NCBI RefSeq assembly: GCF_000003815.2
Contig: NC_049993.1
Span: 6,282,489-6,346,488 of the forward strand
Length of the DNA: 64,000 bases
Direction: 5' to 3'
DNA from: Branchiostoma floridae
Lineage: Eukaryota > Chordata > Leptocardii > Amphioxiformes > Branchiostomatidae
Shown: piece by piece, positions 13,464 through 24,500 of the stretch
How the letters are laid out: the number at the start of each line of letters is the position of its first letter
Numbering within the stretch: position 1 is the first letter of the stretch
Program-made: the position numbers and the translations under genes
The notes under the pieces: model-generated
The model's database searches: none
Seen by the model: the letters and a program-made list of their open reading frames with translations, nothing else
What the model was told of the DNA's origin: nothing

Positions 13464-14399
13464 TTAGGCTGCCGATGTATAGCGGTGTTCAGTGGCTCGT
13501 TCTGTGACACACGTAAGGCTACCTCAGCTGGTCTTCGAATCAACCAATAAATTTGATAATGATTCAATGATAAACTGGTGTGGTACCGCTACAATTTTAA
13601 GGATGACAAGAGAGGAGTCAATCGAGGTTAGAATAGCATACCAAGCTAACGCTATACCGGGTCTGCTAGATGGGGCCATATTTATTTGAATTTCCATTTG
13701 AATGACCAAGTAGACGTTTTCTCTACACCATAGACTGTTCGAACGGCACCTACGGCTCGGACTGCCTGCAGACGTGCCACTGCTGCGCCAGCGGGGACCA
13801 TGTGTGCAACATATACACCGGCGTGTGTAGCAGTGGTGGGTGTGTCGCAGGGTGGGAGGGCACGTCGTGCCAGAAACGTAGGTATAGTTGTACCTGGTCT
13901 TAGACCGGTCACTGACACTGTCCTCTTGTCACAACTAGTCATCGATCCGCATCATGTCAAGTCAGGCTTTACAATTCATTGACATTTCTTACTGCAATTT
14001 TTCAAAGAAAGTATCATCTAAATTTAGCGAATCACGATGTTGTTTCTCTTGCAAATATGCATAGATAGATACGTTGCCTCTGGTTTTCTAATCTCTACCT
14101 GAATCTCTTTACTCAGTAACGGATTTAGACGAGTGCTCCCTCGGTACAGACGACTGTGATCAGGTCTGTGAGAACGTCGTGGGAAGCTTCACCTGTTCCT
14201 GCTGGGATGGGTACGCAATGGACGGCGGCACATGTGTGGGTAAGTATCTAGACTCATTCCTCTCATACTATGTCCACTTTTTTGCATTTTGCCGCCTTAG
14301 CGGCAAAATGCTCTGAGGCCAGAATAGTGGCCGTTGTGATGTTGAGATGAACGGACCTGTTCAATTCATGCCAAACATTTCTATACCTGTTAAAACAGG

Positions 14400-14880
14400 C
14401 ATTTTTTCAACAAGTTCGCACTGGCGCAGTGGTTAAAGTTTACGCATTCTAAACCAATGCACCCGGTTCGAATCCGGGGAGGTAGCTTTTTTTTTTTTCT
14501 TTTTTACACCATTAAAATACTAATTTTTACATCCATTTGGCCACACCAATTTATTTCTTTGGTTAACGGATTCGCCGCTTCGTTTTTTTGCCGAATAGAA
14601 ATAAAAATAAAAAAAAAAACAACTTAAAAATGCCCCGCAACAGAGCTCACTCAAAAACAGGCAGTGTAGTGAAATTTGCTGCAGTTCACGCAAATTTTAA
14701 CAGGTGGCGTCTAGATCTAGATTCAGGCACATATGTGAATCTCTCCATGCGCCAATATCAGGTTTAGTTACTCTGTTCTATTTATATGACATTCTAATAA
14801 CTAGAAAAAGACGTTCACACACGCAAACATTGGCAAAATGCCAGCTTTTTTAAAAGCACTTGTTTAATGTTTAGTAAGAC
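14400..14880 (+). repeat. tRNA-derived SINE-like repeat in an intron
   Basis: A tRNA-like head carries an A box (TGGCGCAGTGG, 14412-14422) and a B box (GGTTCGAATCC, near 14465). The acceptor-stem halves do not pair, so this is not a functional tRNA gene. T- and A-rich tracts follow. The 3' part, with the phrase GGCAAAATGCCAGC then a poly-T run and AAGCACTTG, recurs in reverse orientation near 54270-54460, which shows a dispersed family. The rest of this 1.25-kb intron (14240-15495) is AT-rich and holds nothing else I recognise. Confidence 0.6.
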
Positions 14881-16545
14881 CACACTGACCTAATTTTATG
14901 GATGACATCGGCGCGCCTAATGATTTTCGTCACCTCCCTCATTAAAAAAAACATGGGGTTACATATTATCCCATATTAATCAGAATTTTATGCTTACCGG
15001 AGGACCTGCTCTCCAGGGTAGGGGGGGCCCATGGTCAAGGCTAGGGCCACAGCGTCCTTGTTCCCTCCTTAAACAAGAATGGCAATACAAACATGATTGA
15101 AATGGCGACGAGTGTCTCTTAAAGTCTTACTGCAGGTGAACATAGGACAAACCAAGCCGGGAAAGAATGGTCTGGATGTTTAGTCCTGTGGTATAGCAGA
15201 ACTTTTTAATTTTTGCTGGATTTTTTTTCTCTTTTTTTTTTTCGCCCGCGCGCTTTAGCTTTGGGGTCTTCAGAGGATGTCATTTATAAGATTAAGTCGG
15301 CGTGGCCTTAAGGTCACCAATAAACCAATCCACTCGAGAGAGAGCTACTTACACTACTACACCTAAAAACTGGGTGAGATGAAAGAGTTGCTTTTTAAGT
15401 TTCTTAAGTAGTATGTGCTTTTCTATCAGAAGAAAGATTATCCCCATTGTAATATCACTAATGAGCATGCTGTGTTTTATTTCCTTTGAATACAGATGTG
15501 GATGAATGCAGTTTGGGCATTGATAACTGTGAGCACACGTGTCACAACCACGTGGGTAACTACACCTGCTCGTGTAATGAGGGCTACTTTCTGTCGAGCA
15601 ATGGCTGGAACTGCACAGGTACGTTACAGACGTTACCTTACAATGTCAAGTTACATTTATGCTTCATCGACCGCTAGGAATGGAGCATATTTTTCATAAA
15701 ACGTTTCAAGGTCCGCATACATTTCATTACATAGAAATCTTTATTGACACGACAAAAGTACAACGACTTTCGTAATGTCTATATGTATAACAGCTACTTA
15801 CAGTACAACTAAACAGACATATATGGATATCTAAAGGTATGAATAAGTCTAGCATATCATTTGCACTATTGGTTCTAAGGTATAAGCATTCGTGTAATAT
15901 ATATTTGCCTACTTGAACACAGCGAGGGTTATCGCTTTATACATTAGTACATTAGATACATTTGTATGTATGTAAAATCCATTATCTTTCACTGCTCTTT
16001 TCAGAACCCCTGACTTGCATCGTCATTTCTGCAACCCAGCAAGCGCCTGTAGAAACGTTTCTCTGTTCTGCTCATCAACGAGAGGAGCACTTCGCAAAAA
16101 ATCACGAAATCAGCCTTGCAGTGGAAGGGGTAACACTACGCAACCTCATTCCTATCAACGAGATAAATTGCCCATTGTCCTTTCTTCTTCTTGTCCTTAT
16201 CATCCTGTCGGACGATCAGTTGTCCATTGTCCACGAGTCTCTTAAAGTTACCAACGTCCCATTTCCTTTTATATGACATGTGATAAGTACCAAATGTCTA
16301 ATTTACAATGGAGTACCAAGTTTGGAAAACATACGTCTTCTTATATCCGTGACTTTTTCTATCGTGCATAACACTGCTTTATTCCATTGCAGGTAATTGG
16401 AGAGATTGAAACCATCAGCTGGACGGTAAATGGCATCAATGCAACGTCTTCCTTGAATCTAACAGAAGGTGTTTACACGGTCCAAGCAACAGCAGTTAAC
16501 GAGTTCTCTGAGCTCTCGACCAACATGACCCTCCGTGTTGTTGAC

Positions 16546-17270
16546 TGATGATGATGAATGGTTTGTTGTGCAACAGAGAATTTCTCGCAGCCCGTAGGCT
16601 GAATTCAATAAAATGGGGTCAGTCAGTAGTTTTTATTATCAATATGATTAAAAACATTACAATTTTATAGATATAGTTTAAAACATTTAGATAGTGATCT
16701 GACTCTAGCATTTTGTCATTCGAAATGATAAATCCATATAGCATTAAGAACATTACCTAGACGCTAAACTTTTAGTCCACATTCAATTAGATAAAATACA
16801 ACAGAAGTCCTTAGAAAAAATCCTTTAAAAGGCGCACAATGTAGGCCATAGGGGAATTCTCCAGCATTGCTGGAAAGTGCGTTTCTACGTGAAATCCGAA
16901 CTTCAGGCATACTTCACGCCTTTGGACTGAGAGGAGAGGGAGGTTCAAATCTTTCCTTGCTCGTACATAGCTACTGAAGCTTCTTCCCAGAATTGTCCGA
17001 AACGCTCTCCTTTGTACCGTTTCCAGTTTGTCAGATTGTGCACATGTTAATTCCGGGTGCCATACCGGTGCGCAATATTCCATTACTGGTCGCACGAATA
17101 AGATGTATATAGTGACAAGGTCTTCTGTAGGAAGTGCATAAGTTTCCGTAAGAAAAAGAGTCTTTCATTCGCCTTCCGTATCATTCTGTTTACTTGTGTC
17201 TCCCATTTTAGGTCCCTCTGAAGCCATACTCCCCAAATGCATGATTTTGTGTACCTAATTGGCACAACCT
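16546..17270 (-). mobile_element. CR1/L2-like LINE fragment, 3' end with reverse-transcriptase C-terminus
   Basis: On the minus strand, 17265-16811 reads as the end of a non-LTR reverse transcriptase: a WLQRDLKWETQVNRMIRKA segment followed by MEYCAPVWHPELTCAQSDKL and ETVQRRAFRTILG, the conserved block near the C-terminus of CR1/Jockey-type polymerases. The two parts lie in different frames, so the copy has a frameshift near 17095. The 3' tail ends in a TGATGA-type microsatellite (16546-16556, plus strand) directly abutting the last exon of the duplicated block. Fragment only; 5' truncated as is usual for LINE insertions. Confidence 0.8.
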
Positions 17271-17640
17271 TCAGTAAACAGCTGAGAACTTTTATCTATA
17301 GGTAAAATGGAAGTAATGAGGCATGAGTAAGGTGATGGTTCAGTGACAGGAAAATAGTTGTATCTGTGGTCTTTTACACTTCCTGAATTTTGTGCCTTCT
17401 TTCAAAATAAATGTTTCATGTATTTGATGAGCATTTTTTAACCAAATAAATTATAAATATATATGTAGCAATTGTTTTGCATTTTATTTCACTCTGTGTC
17501 GATGATATTGCGCATGTAATTTCAGTATCAAGTCATCAGTAACATATCTTTCACTGTTATATTCATGATGCTATGGTACATAGCTATGTCAACACTCACA
17601 GGAATATGTTCACAGAATTGATGTACCCCTTGTTCTGAAA
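17271..17640. other. AT-rich intergenic stretch
   Basis: No gene, exon or clear repeat seen; several AT-rich runs. Confidence 0.5.
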
Positions 17641-17654
17641 ACTATTCACACACA

Positions 17655-18095
17655 ATTAAACACACCTGTCTGATGTTTAAAACCACACACACACACAATC
17701 ACACCTGTCCCTGGTTCTCAACGCCATCCACACAGCCAAATACACCTGGCCCTGGTGCTGAACGCCATCCATACAGCCACCTACACCCACCAAAGCATGT
17801 CTGTCCTTGGTGCTGAACACCACGCACCATCCACAAACAAACACACTTGTCTCTGGTGTTGAACGCCATCCACATCCACCCAAGCATGCCTGTCCTTGGT
17901 GCTAAACACCATCCACACGCAAACACACACATTCAGACCTACCTGTCCTTGGTACTGAACATCATCCACACACAAACACACAAGTCCCTGGTGCAGAACG
18001 CCATCCACATGACCCAGACACAGCCAGACATACCTATAGATCCTTGGTGCTGGATAATTTAACCATCCACACACATGCCTGTCCCTGGTGCTGAA
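17655..18095. repeat. Imperfect minisatellite (VNTR), about 9 units of 41-60 bp
   Basis: Units centred on CCTGTCCTTGGTGCTGAAC followed by ACCATCCACAC and a CA-rich linker of variable length repeat from the CA-rich start near 17655 to 18095. The ORFs on both strands across it are by-products of the repeat. It lies 430 bp upstream of the polycystin-like gene's first coding exon. Confidence 0.85.
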
Positions 18096-18522
18096 CCTGT
18101 GTTCGAACGGTGGAACCCAGCCGGTAAGTATACGTTCCATTTTTCGTGCCGCGGGGGTCAGGCGAGGTCAGGCCTAATGTTGCAAGTTGAACGAACCAGC
18201 GTTTGGAAAAGTGAATAAAACTAACAGCTCAAGCTTTGCCGTCGCAAATAGATTTCCTGAATCCCACCAAAATAAAACTGACATTATCCAGAAGCAAGAA
18301 TAAGATTCATGTGCAAGCATACTTGTCTCAGTTTTTGTGATGTTAAATATAGAATAGCGCGGGCGAACGCCGTTCGAAGTTCGCCTGTTCGAATTGTCGA
18401 ACACTGCACTACTGCACGTAACAACAAATAATGGTGGAACGAGACTGTTGTGACGTTCGGTCAGGACAATAAAGACATCTATCCCTGCCTAGAAACCGTA
18501 ACCATTTATCCCTTCATACAAG

Positions 18523-21500
18523 ATGGCTTCTCCACGTAAAGATGCCTTACAAGGTGCACTACTAGTGGTGATTCTTACGGTGCTGTTCCTCCACGTCGCA
18601 GTTTCAGGTAAATGATTCATGTGTCAAAGTCAAATTAAAGAGACTTCCAAGTTTTGTTTAGTTTTCTGCCGTATCTCTTTCCTCGTGAATGTTCTAGACG
18701 GTGTTGTTTTTATTGACCTTGTGTTCTGAACGGTGTTTTCGTTGTCATTATTTGCTGTACGAAAACGCTGTAACACAGACCACCTGTCTCTGTAACGTTA
18801 CAACAGATGATGACGAGTGTGCGGAAGGGAGTGACAACTGCGCCCAGTTGTGCACGAACACGGTGGGCGGTTTTACCTGCTCCTGTTGGGAGGGGTACAC
18901 ACTGCACGCTAACGGCTGGTTCTGTCATGGTAAGTCGGCTCCTCAACTTAGCCAGAAACTAGGGACGTCCTAACATGATAAAACACTAAAGAAGACTGGC
19001 AAATACTTAAGACAATAAATATCTATGGTGTGTATCCATGTAAAACGGCACTAGTAGTAGTACATATAGTGTGCGCTTGAAATGCAAGAAGATCAATGGC
19101 ATTGGTTGCGAATTGCTAGCACTATTATCATCGTTCCTTTTGTACAGACCTTGTATGTTCTTCAACCGTGATATTTATTTCTCACTTTCATGTACGTTTA
19201 GTTACGATCTTTCTTGTTTTCACAGGCCCAAAGGTGGATCTGTATGTGGAAATGCAGTATCCCAGAGTTGACGTGACAAGTACTGGTAACACTGAGGTCC
19301 TTTGTCGGCCTACCCTGGGGGACCTGACTTTGATCAATGGCTACCACGTCGGTATCAAGTTGGACACAGGTCAGCACAAATGTCCACTCCACAATCCATC
19401 ATAGTACGGTTGTTTCGCTGTAAATGAATTTGATTTTGAAGCCAGGAGTTGAGAGTTTGGCCATGGGTCCCGGAGGTTGTAGCTCACCCGACTTGCACGC
19501 TACTGGTAAGGGCAATGCAGTTCTCTTGTATAAACCGTATTTTTAGAAGACAGGTAGCCGATATTCCTTGAAGCATTGAGGCCATAAATATGTCTTGTCA
19601 CAGCCATACATTACTAAGTACTAAGCTCTTCTAGGTCAACATTACTCTCCAGGCAGAGGTTCGACTCCGGCTGTTTTTTTAAACGTATTATGCGTTTTCA
19701 TCGGGCTTTCTACTTTGTACAGTGTTCTTTATGTCTCGCGGACGCCTATAAAAACGTTAACAAACAGCCGGAGCCGTACCTCTGCTTGGAGAGTAGACCA
19801 AGATCTGATTGGAAGTATTTTTCAGGTTACGGCACCAACATTAACTACCTGACGTACGGAGATGACTACACTAGTATAATATTAGGTTCCACGGGTAGCA
19901 GCTACGGGCTCAGGCTATTTGACGACGCCGGGAACTTCCGAGTCAACGCCTTCTCCTGCCAGACGACTCGGAATGGATTAACACGTGAAGTTATCGGCTT
20001 TACCATTCTCACTACGGGTGAGGCGCCCATAAAGATTGACAGATAGGTTTGCTACTGGAAATTGAGGTCATTCTTGCGACTGTCGTGCAGGTGTCGTATA
20101 GCTGTCTTGAGACATAAATGGTTGTGTAGCCTTTCGCCGGTCGGTTCTGATGTAGCCTAGTGGGGAGCCCAAAATCTAGTGGGGTCGTGTGGGAAAAGGG
20201 TAGAGTGTTGTCGCTTAGAAACAAGTGTTCCCGGATTCAAGTCCTGCCATGTCACCGATCTTGTGCCCTTGGGAAAGGTGTTGAAATGGGCACCTGACTT
20301 CGGTAGGGGAGGTAAAAGGCGGTGGAATCAGTAGATTGGGCTCCGCCTTCCAATAACATACCAGAGACACAATGGATAGCACCCCATTGTCCTTTAGCTT
20401 GTAGCGACTTAAAGACCATGGAACGACCTTTTGTCTGTCCTTTGTATGTTGCACTGATGAAAAACGTTGATAGTTTGAGTGCATTGCCCCAGTTTGCAAA
20501 TAAAAAAAAATAAAAAAAAAACATCCAGCGACATAAACGTACGGCGACCTTCCAATTGAAAAACAATGTTCTCTCTCCCATTGCAGCTTACTTCCACCCA
20601 CAGTCGTTCACTGTCACGGTCAACATCAACGAAACCGCGACGCTTTCCATGTTTGAGTACAACCCGGCCCCTGGCGGCCACAACGGTACTACAGAGTGGA
20701 GGAAGGACGGTTCTGTGCTGCCTGGGAGCTACACGGATTGCATCCTGGTTATTGATAACGTTCAGGTTAGCCGTTGTTAGGACAAGAACACTCAGCTACA
20801 ATACTACATGGGAAAGGTAGCAAGTTTGTGGATTTCACTTTTGTACTATTGACTATCCCGCAAAATTACTGTAAACGTTAAAAAAACAGGCGTGGATGTC
20901 ACCTTTTAAAGATAATCAAATCAAGACATTGTATTTTCCTCCATTTACGCGTTTACTTACACGTTACTATTTCAAATTCTAATTGATACTGACTGCCAAT
21001 GAAAGACTTTACCAGAATTTGTACGTGATATATATAAGCATCCTTTATATTTACTTCGATCAATCAATACAATACAGTGGAAGCCGCTTAATTGCACACC
21101 CAATTTGCCAGCGAATTCCGTGCAATTATCCGGCGTGTGCGATAATGCGGAGTTGGTCATTTAGACCGCATCACCACGGTCGGAGGGGCCGAGAGGTGGT
21201 ATGGAAGGTAGTACAACGCACAATTTATGTACGTGTTACAGTAGTGCTGTACCTGTTGTGCTCCGGACGTCATATACATCTGTATCTGTATCTGTATCTA
21301 TATAGCCGGTATAACCGCCGTTCGGCGTAACACACCAGCTTCGCAGGCACGCGGCGCGGCAGCAGCTGGTTATATTACACCGAACGACTCGTTACCCAGA
21401 ACAGAACAACTTTTGCACATCTATCTGCAAGCGTTCTTTAAAACTACCGAGAGAAGATGCCCCTACTGTACTTGGTGATAACAAGTTCCACTCTACGATA

Positions 21501-24500
21501 GTTCTGGGAAAGTACGAATTTTTGAACACATCAATCCTAGGTTGGTAACTCTGGTATTTGAAGGCATGACTGTTTCTTGTTCTTTTTTGAGCTGGTATTA
21601 GATACTTATCCGTTGGTACGTCCACCAGTTTATTGGTCATTTTGTACATCATGTCATTGGTCATTTTGTACATCATGTCTTTGTACATCATGTCTTCACG
21701 AAACATCGTACTAACCCATCAAATAGTCATTTTGATGTACTGAAGGATACTACGATGAGAATTTTAATTTTCTTGTCCCCTAAGTGTCATTTCTTTATCT
21801 TGTTTTAAAAGATGTCTGATGAAGGCCTGTATGAGTGTTACTACACGGGAAGGTACAGTGACAACAAGCAAGGCATCATGAGGCTGATCGTCAGAGGTGA
21901 GCTCTTATGGACAACATATTAGATCAGCGACTTTTTCCTTCAATTACAGACCGAAATAGTGTTAATATCTGAGAATAGATCGACTTCACCTTTACCTATT
22001 TACGCTTGTGACCGCATTGTAAATACATTTTTGTATAATCAAATTAAGTAGTCTCTACATTGTAAATACGTTACGTCTGTGATCGCATCTGTACTGTGAA
22101 CAGCGACACATGTGCTGCATTACAATGTGAACCAATTAGAATTGCCATGAAGAAGGGGACAGACGGTCACCTAAACGTTGCTAGTGAATGAAACAATGGG
22201 TGTGTAAAAATCTTTAACAATGGTTGTGTAAAAATCATTCTTACCCATGCCTTTCTCCCATGATATTAGAGTGTCCTGAAGGGAAGTGGGGTCCTCCAAA
22301 CTGCACCTCCTCGTGTGAAGAGTGTTACAATGGCGGCGTGTGTGATGACGAAACGGGGCAGTGTATCTGTGCACCTGGATTCGGCGGCTTGCACTGCGAT
22401 CTAGGTAAGATAACGTCACCGTGCCGTCAATGTTTTCTTATCACTACAATAAGATATGGTCGTAAGGAAAGCTTACAAAACATGACTCAGAATTCAAGAC
22501 GTAAAACTGTTCATTGCCACTGTTTCTATTGTTTGGGCAAGGACAAAACAACCAGCAGAACTAACGTTACACAATCGGTCACTTTGTGTTTTACATTTCC
22601 CTCCACCAGAGACTATGAAAAACGGCAATAGTGCGTTACTAACCCAAGTAATTATACTTTGTTCATGGAATGATGTTCTGTATATACTAGTACATTGTAA
22701 CTAGACAAAATATCATGTACGTTTGTGTTGTTTGAAGGCTGCTCAGTTGGTTACTTTGGAGACTCCTGTATCAGCCGCTGTGCTCACGGCAACTGTCAGA
22801 ACAAGATCGTCTGCGGCCCGGACCCCTTAGGCTGCCGATGTATAGCGGGGTTCCATGGATCTTTCTGCAACACATGTAAGGCTACCTCTGGTCTTTGAAT
22901 CAATTGTTCCCTTTTATACTGATACAATCCTATCCTGCTATCTATCCCCTTCTAAGGATAAGAATAGAGGAGTCATTCGAAGTTAGAATAAGGTGCGTAC
23001 CGAGTTAACGGGTCTGCTGAATAATGCCGTATTTGGTTTCCATTTGAATTACCAATTGCAAGCAGACGTTTTCTCCACACCATAGACTGTTCGTACGGCA
23101 CCTACGGCTCAGACTGCCTACAGACGTGCCACTGCGCCACCGGGGACCATGTGTGCAACATATACACCGGCGTGTGTAGCAGTGGTGGGTGTGCCGTAGG
23201 GTGGGAGGGCACGTCGTGCCACAAAGGTAGGTATAGTTGTACCTGGTCCTATACCTGTCACTGACACTGCCAACTAGTCCTTATATCCAGTTAGGGTTTC
23301 CAATTCATAGACATTTGTTACTGCGATCTTTCAAAGGAAGTATCATTTAACTTTAGCGAACCACGATGTTGTTTCTCTTACAAATATGCATGAATACATT
23401 TTATGTAGACACGTTGCCTGTAGTTTACCAATTTCCACCTGAATCTCCATACTCAGATGTAGACGAGTGCTCCCTCGGTACAGACGACTGTGACCAGATC
23501 TGTGAGAACGTCCCGGGAAGCTTCACCTGTTCCTGCTGGGATGGCTACATCATGGACGGCGGCACTTGTGTGGGCAAGTATCTAGACCCATATGTCCTCT
23601 TTTCTTAAGTTTAAAAATGGCCACCGCTAAACAAGGCTCATAATCGACTCCAGATCAAGAGCTACTAAGACATAAAAACCGGGTGAGTTGAATGAGTTGC
23701 GTTTTAAGTTGTATGTTAACGTTCTTTTCTATCAGAAGAAAGATTGACTCCGCTGCAATATCACTTTAATGATGATGTTTTCTTTTCCAACTCTTACATG
23801 CAGATGTGGATGAATGCACTTTGGACACTGATAACTGTGAGCACACGTGTCACAACCACGTGGGTAACTACACCTGCTCGTGTAATGAGGGCTACTTTCT
23901 GTCGAGCAATGGCTGGAACTGCACAGGTACGTTACAGACGTTTCTTTTCAATGTTATATTTATGATTTATGAAACGCTAGGGCTGGAGCATATTCTTCAT
24001 GAACCGTTTCAAGGTCCACATACATTTGATCAAGCTAGTATTTAGCGTCGGTGTAGGTACATTTGTGTATGTGTGGCATCGAAGAATAGCCCAATCATTG
24101 CCTTTCACTGCTCCTTTCAGAACCCCTGACTTCCCTCGTCATTTCTGCAACCCAGCAAGCACATATAGAAGCGTACCTGTCCTCTAATGACCAACAAGAG
24201 GTGTACTTTGCAACAAATCATGAAATAAGCCTTGCGGTGGCACAGGTAACACTACGCAACCTCATTCATATCAACGAGATGAATTGTCCATGTGAGACGA
24301 GTCTCATAAAATTACCTACGTCGCATGCCCTTTTTATGACATAGGAGTGTCTGAATTACAATGGAGTAGCATGTTGGGACAACATTTGTCTTATCCGTGA
24401 CTTTTGCTACCGTGCATAACCCTGTGCTTTATTCCATCGCAGGTAATGGGAGAGCTTGAAACTATCAACTGGACAGTAAATGGCGTCACGGCAACGTCTT

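Larger units (their letters stand above)
12121..16548 (+). pseudogene. Partial duplicate of the polycystin-like gene (Ig end, EGF cluster, first PKD), broken
   Basis: Exons at 12121-12205, 12733-12864, 13182-13512, 13734-13877, 14117-14239, 15496-15618, 16005-16129 and 16393-16548 correspond one by one, with the same phases, to exons 6-13 of the gene at 18523-38315. They encode the end of an Ig-like domain (DEGLYECYY), EGF and cysteine-rich modules, two calcium-binding-type EGFs (DVDEC and DLDEC starts) and a PKD-like repeat. In-frame differences include a lost Gly codon in the first EGF exon and an extra Cys codon at about 13788. The third exon is split by a 190-bp MITE that brings a stop at 13298-13300. 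The last exon runs into LINE 3' sequence and stops at 16546-16548, where the paralogue continues. Other exons keep open frames, so the breaks look recent. Any 5' part would lie beyond the satellite. Confidence 0.85.
18807..21896 (+). other. Exons 2-6: EGF module and two Ig-like domains
   Basis: Exon 2 (18807-18929) encodes a calcium-binding-type EGF ([12 protein letters not shown] start, [17 protein letters not shown] end). Exons 3-4 (19226-19369, 19826-20017) encode a beta-rich segment with Cys residues at VLC and FSC, probably Ig-like. Exon 5 plus exon 6 (20587-20765, 21812-21896) make a second Ig-like domain: the TEWRKDG strand of an Ig core, then [17 protein letters not shown], the usual tyrosine-corner and Cys motif, ending IVRG. 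The duplicated Ig-end exon at 12121-12205 matches exon 6 closely. Exon 4 start at 19826 is chosen because it is the only nearby acceptor that keeps phase. Confidence 0.7.

Noticed and set aside
14412-14487. tRNA-Phe-like gene
   Set aside because: The acceptor-stem halves do not match, and the sequence belongs to a dispersed repeat.
17677-18140. ORFs of 68-119 codons over the VNTR
   Set aside because: Present on both strands and caused by the tandem repeat; low-complexity products.
20215-20681. Minus-strand ORFs of 90-128 codons opposite exon 5
   Set aside because: They run across a SINE and the antisense of a real Ig exon.
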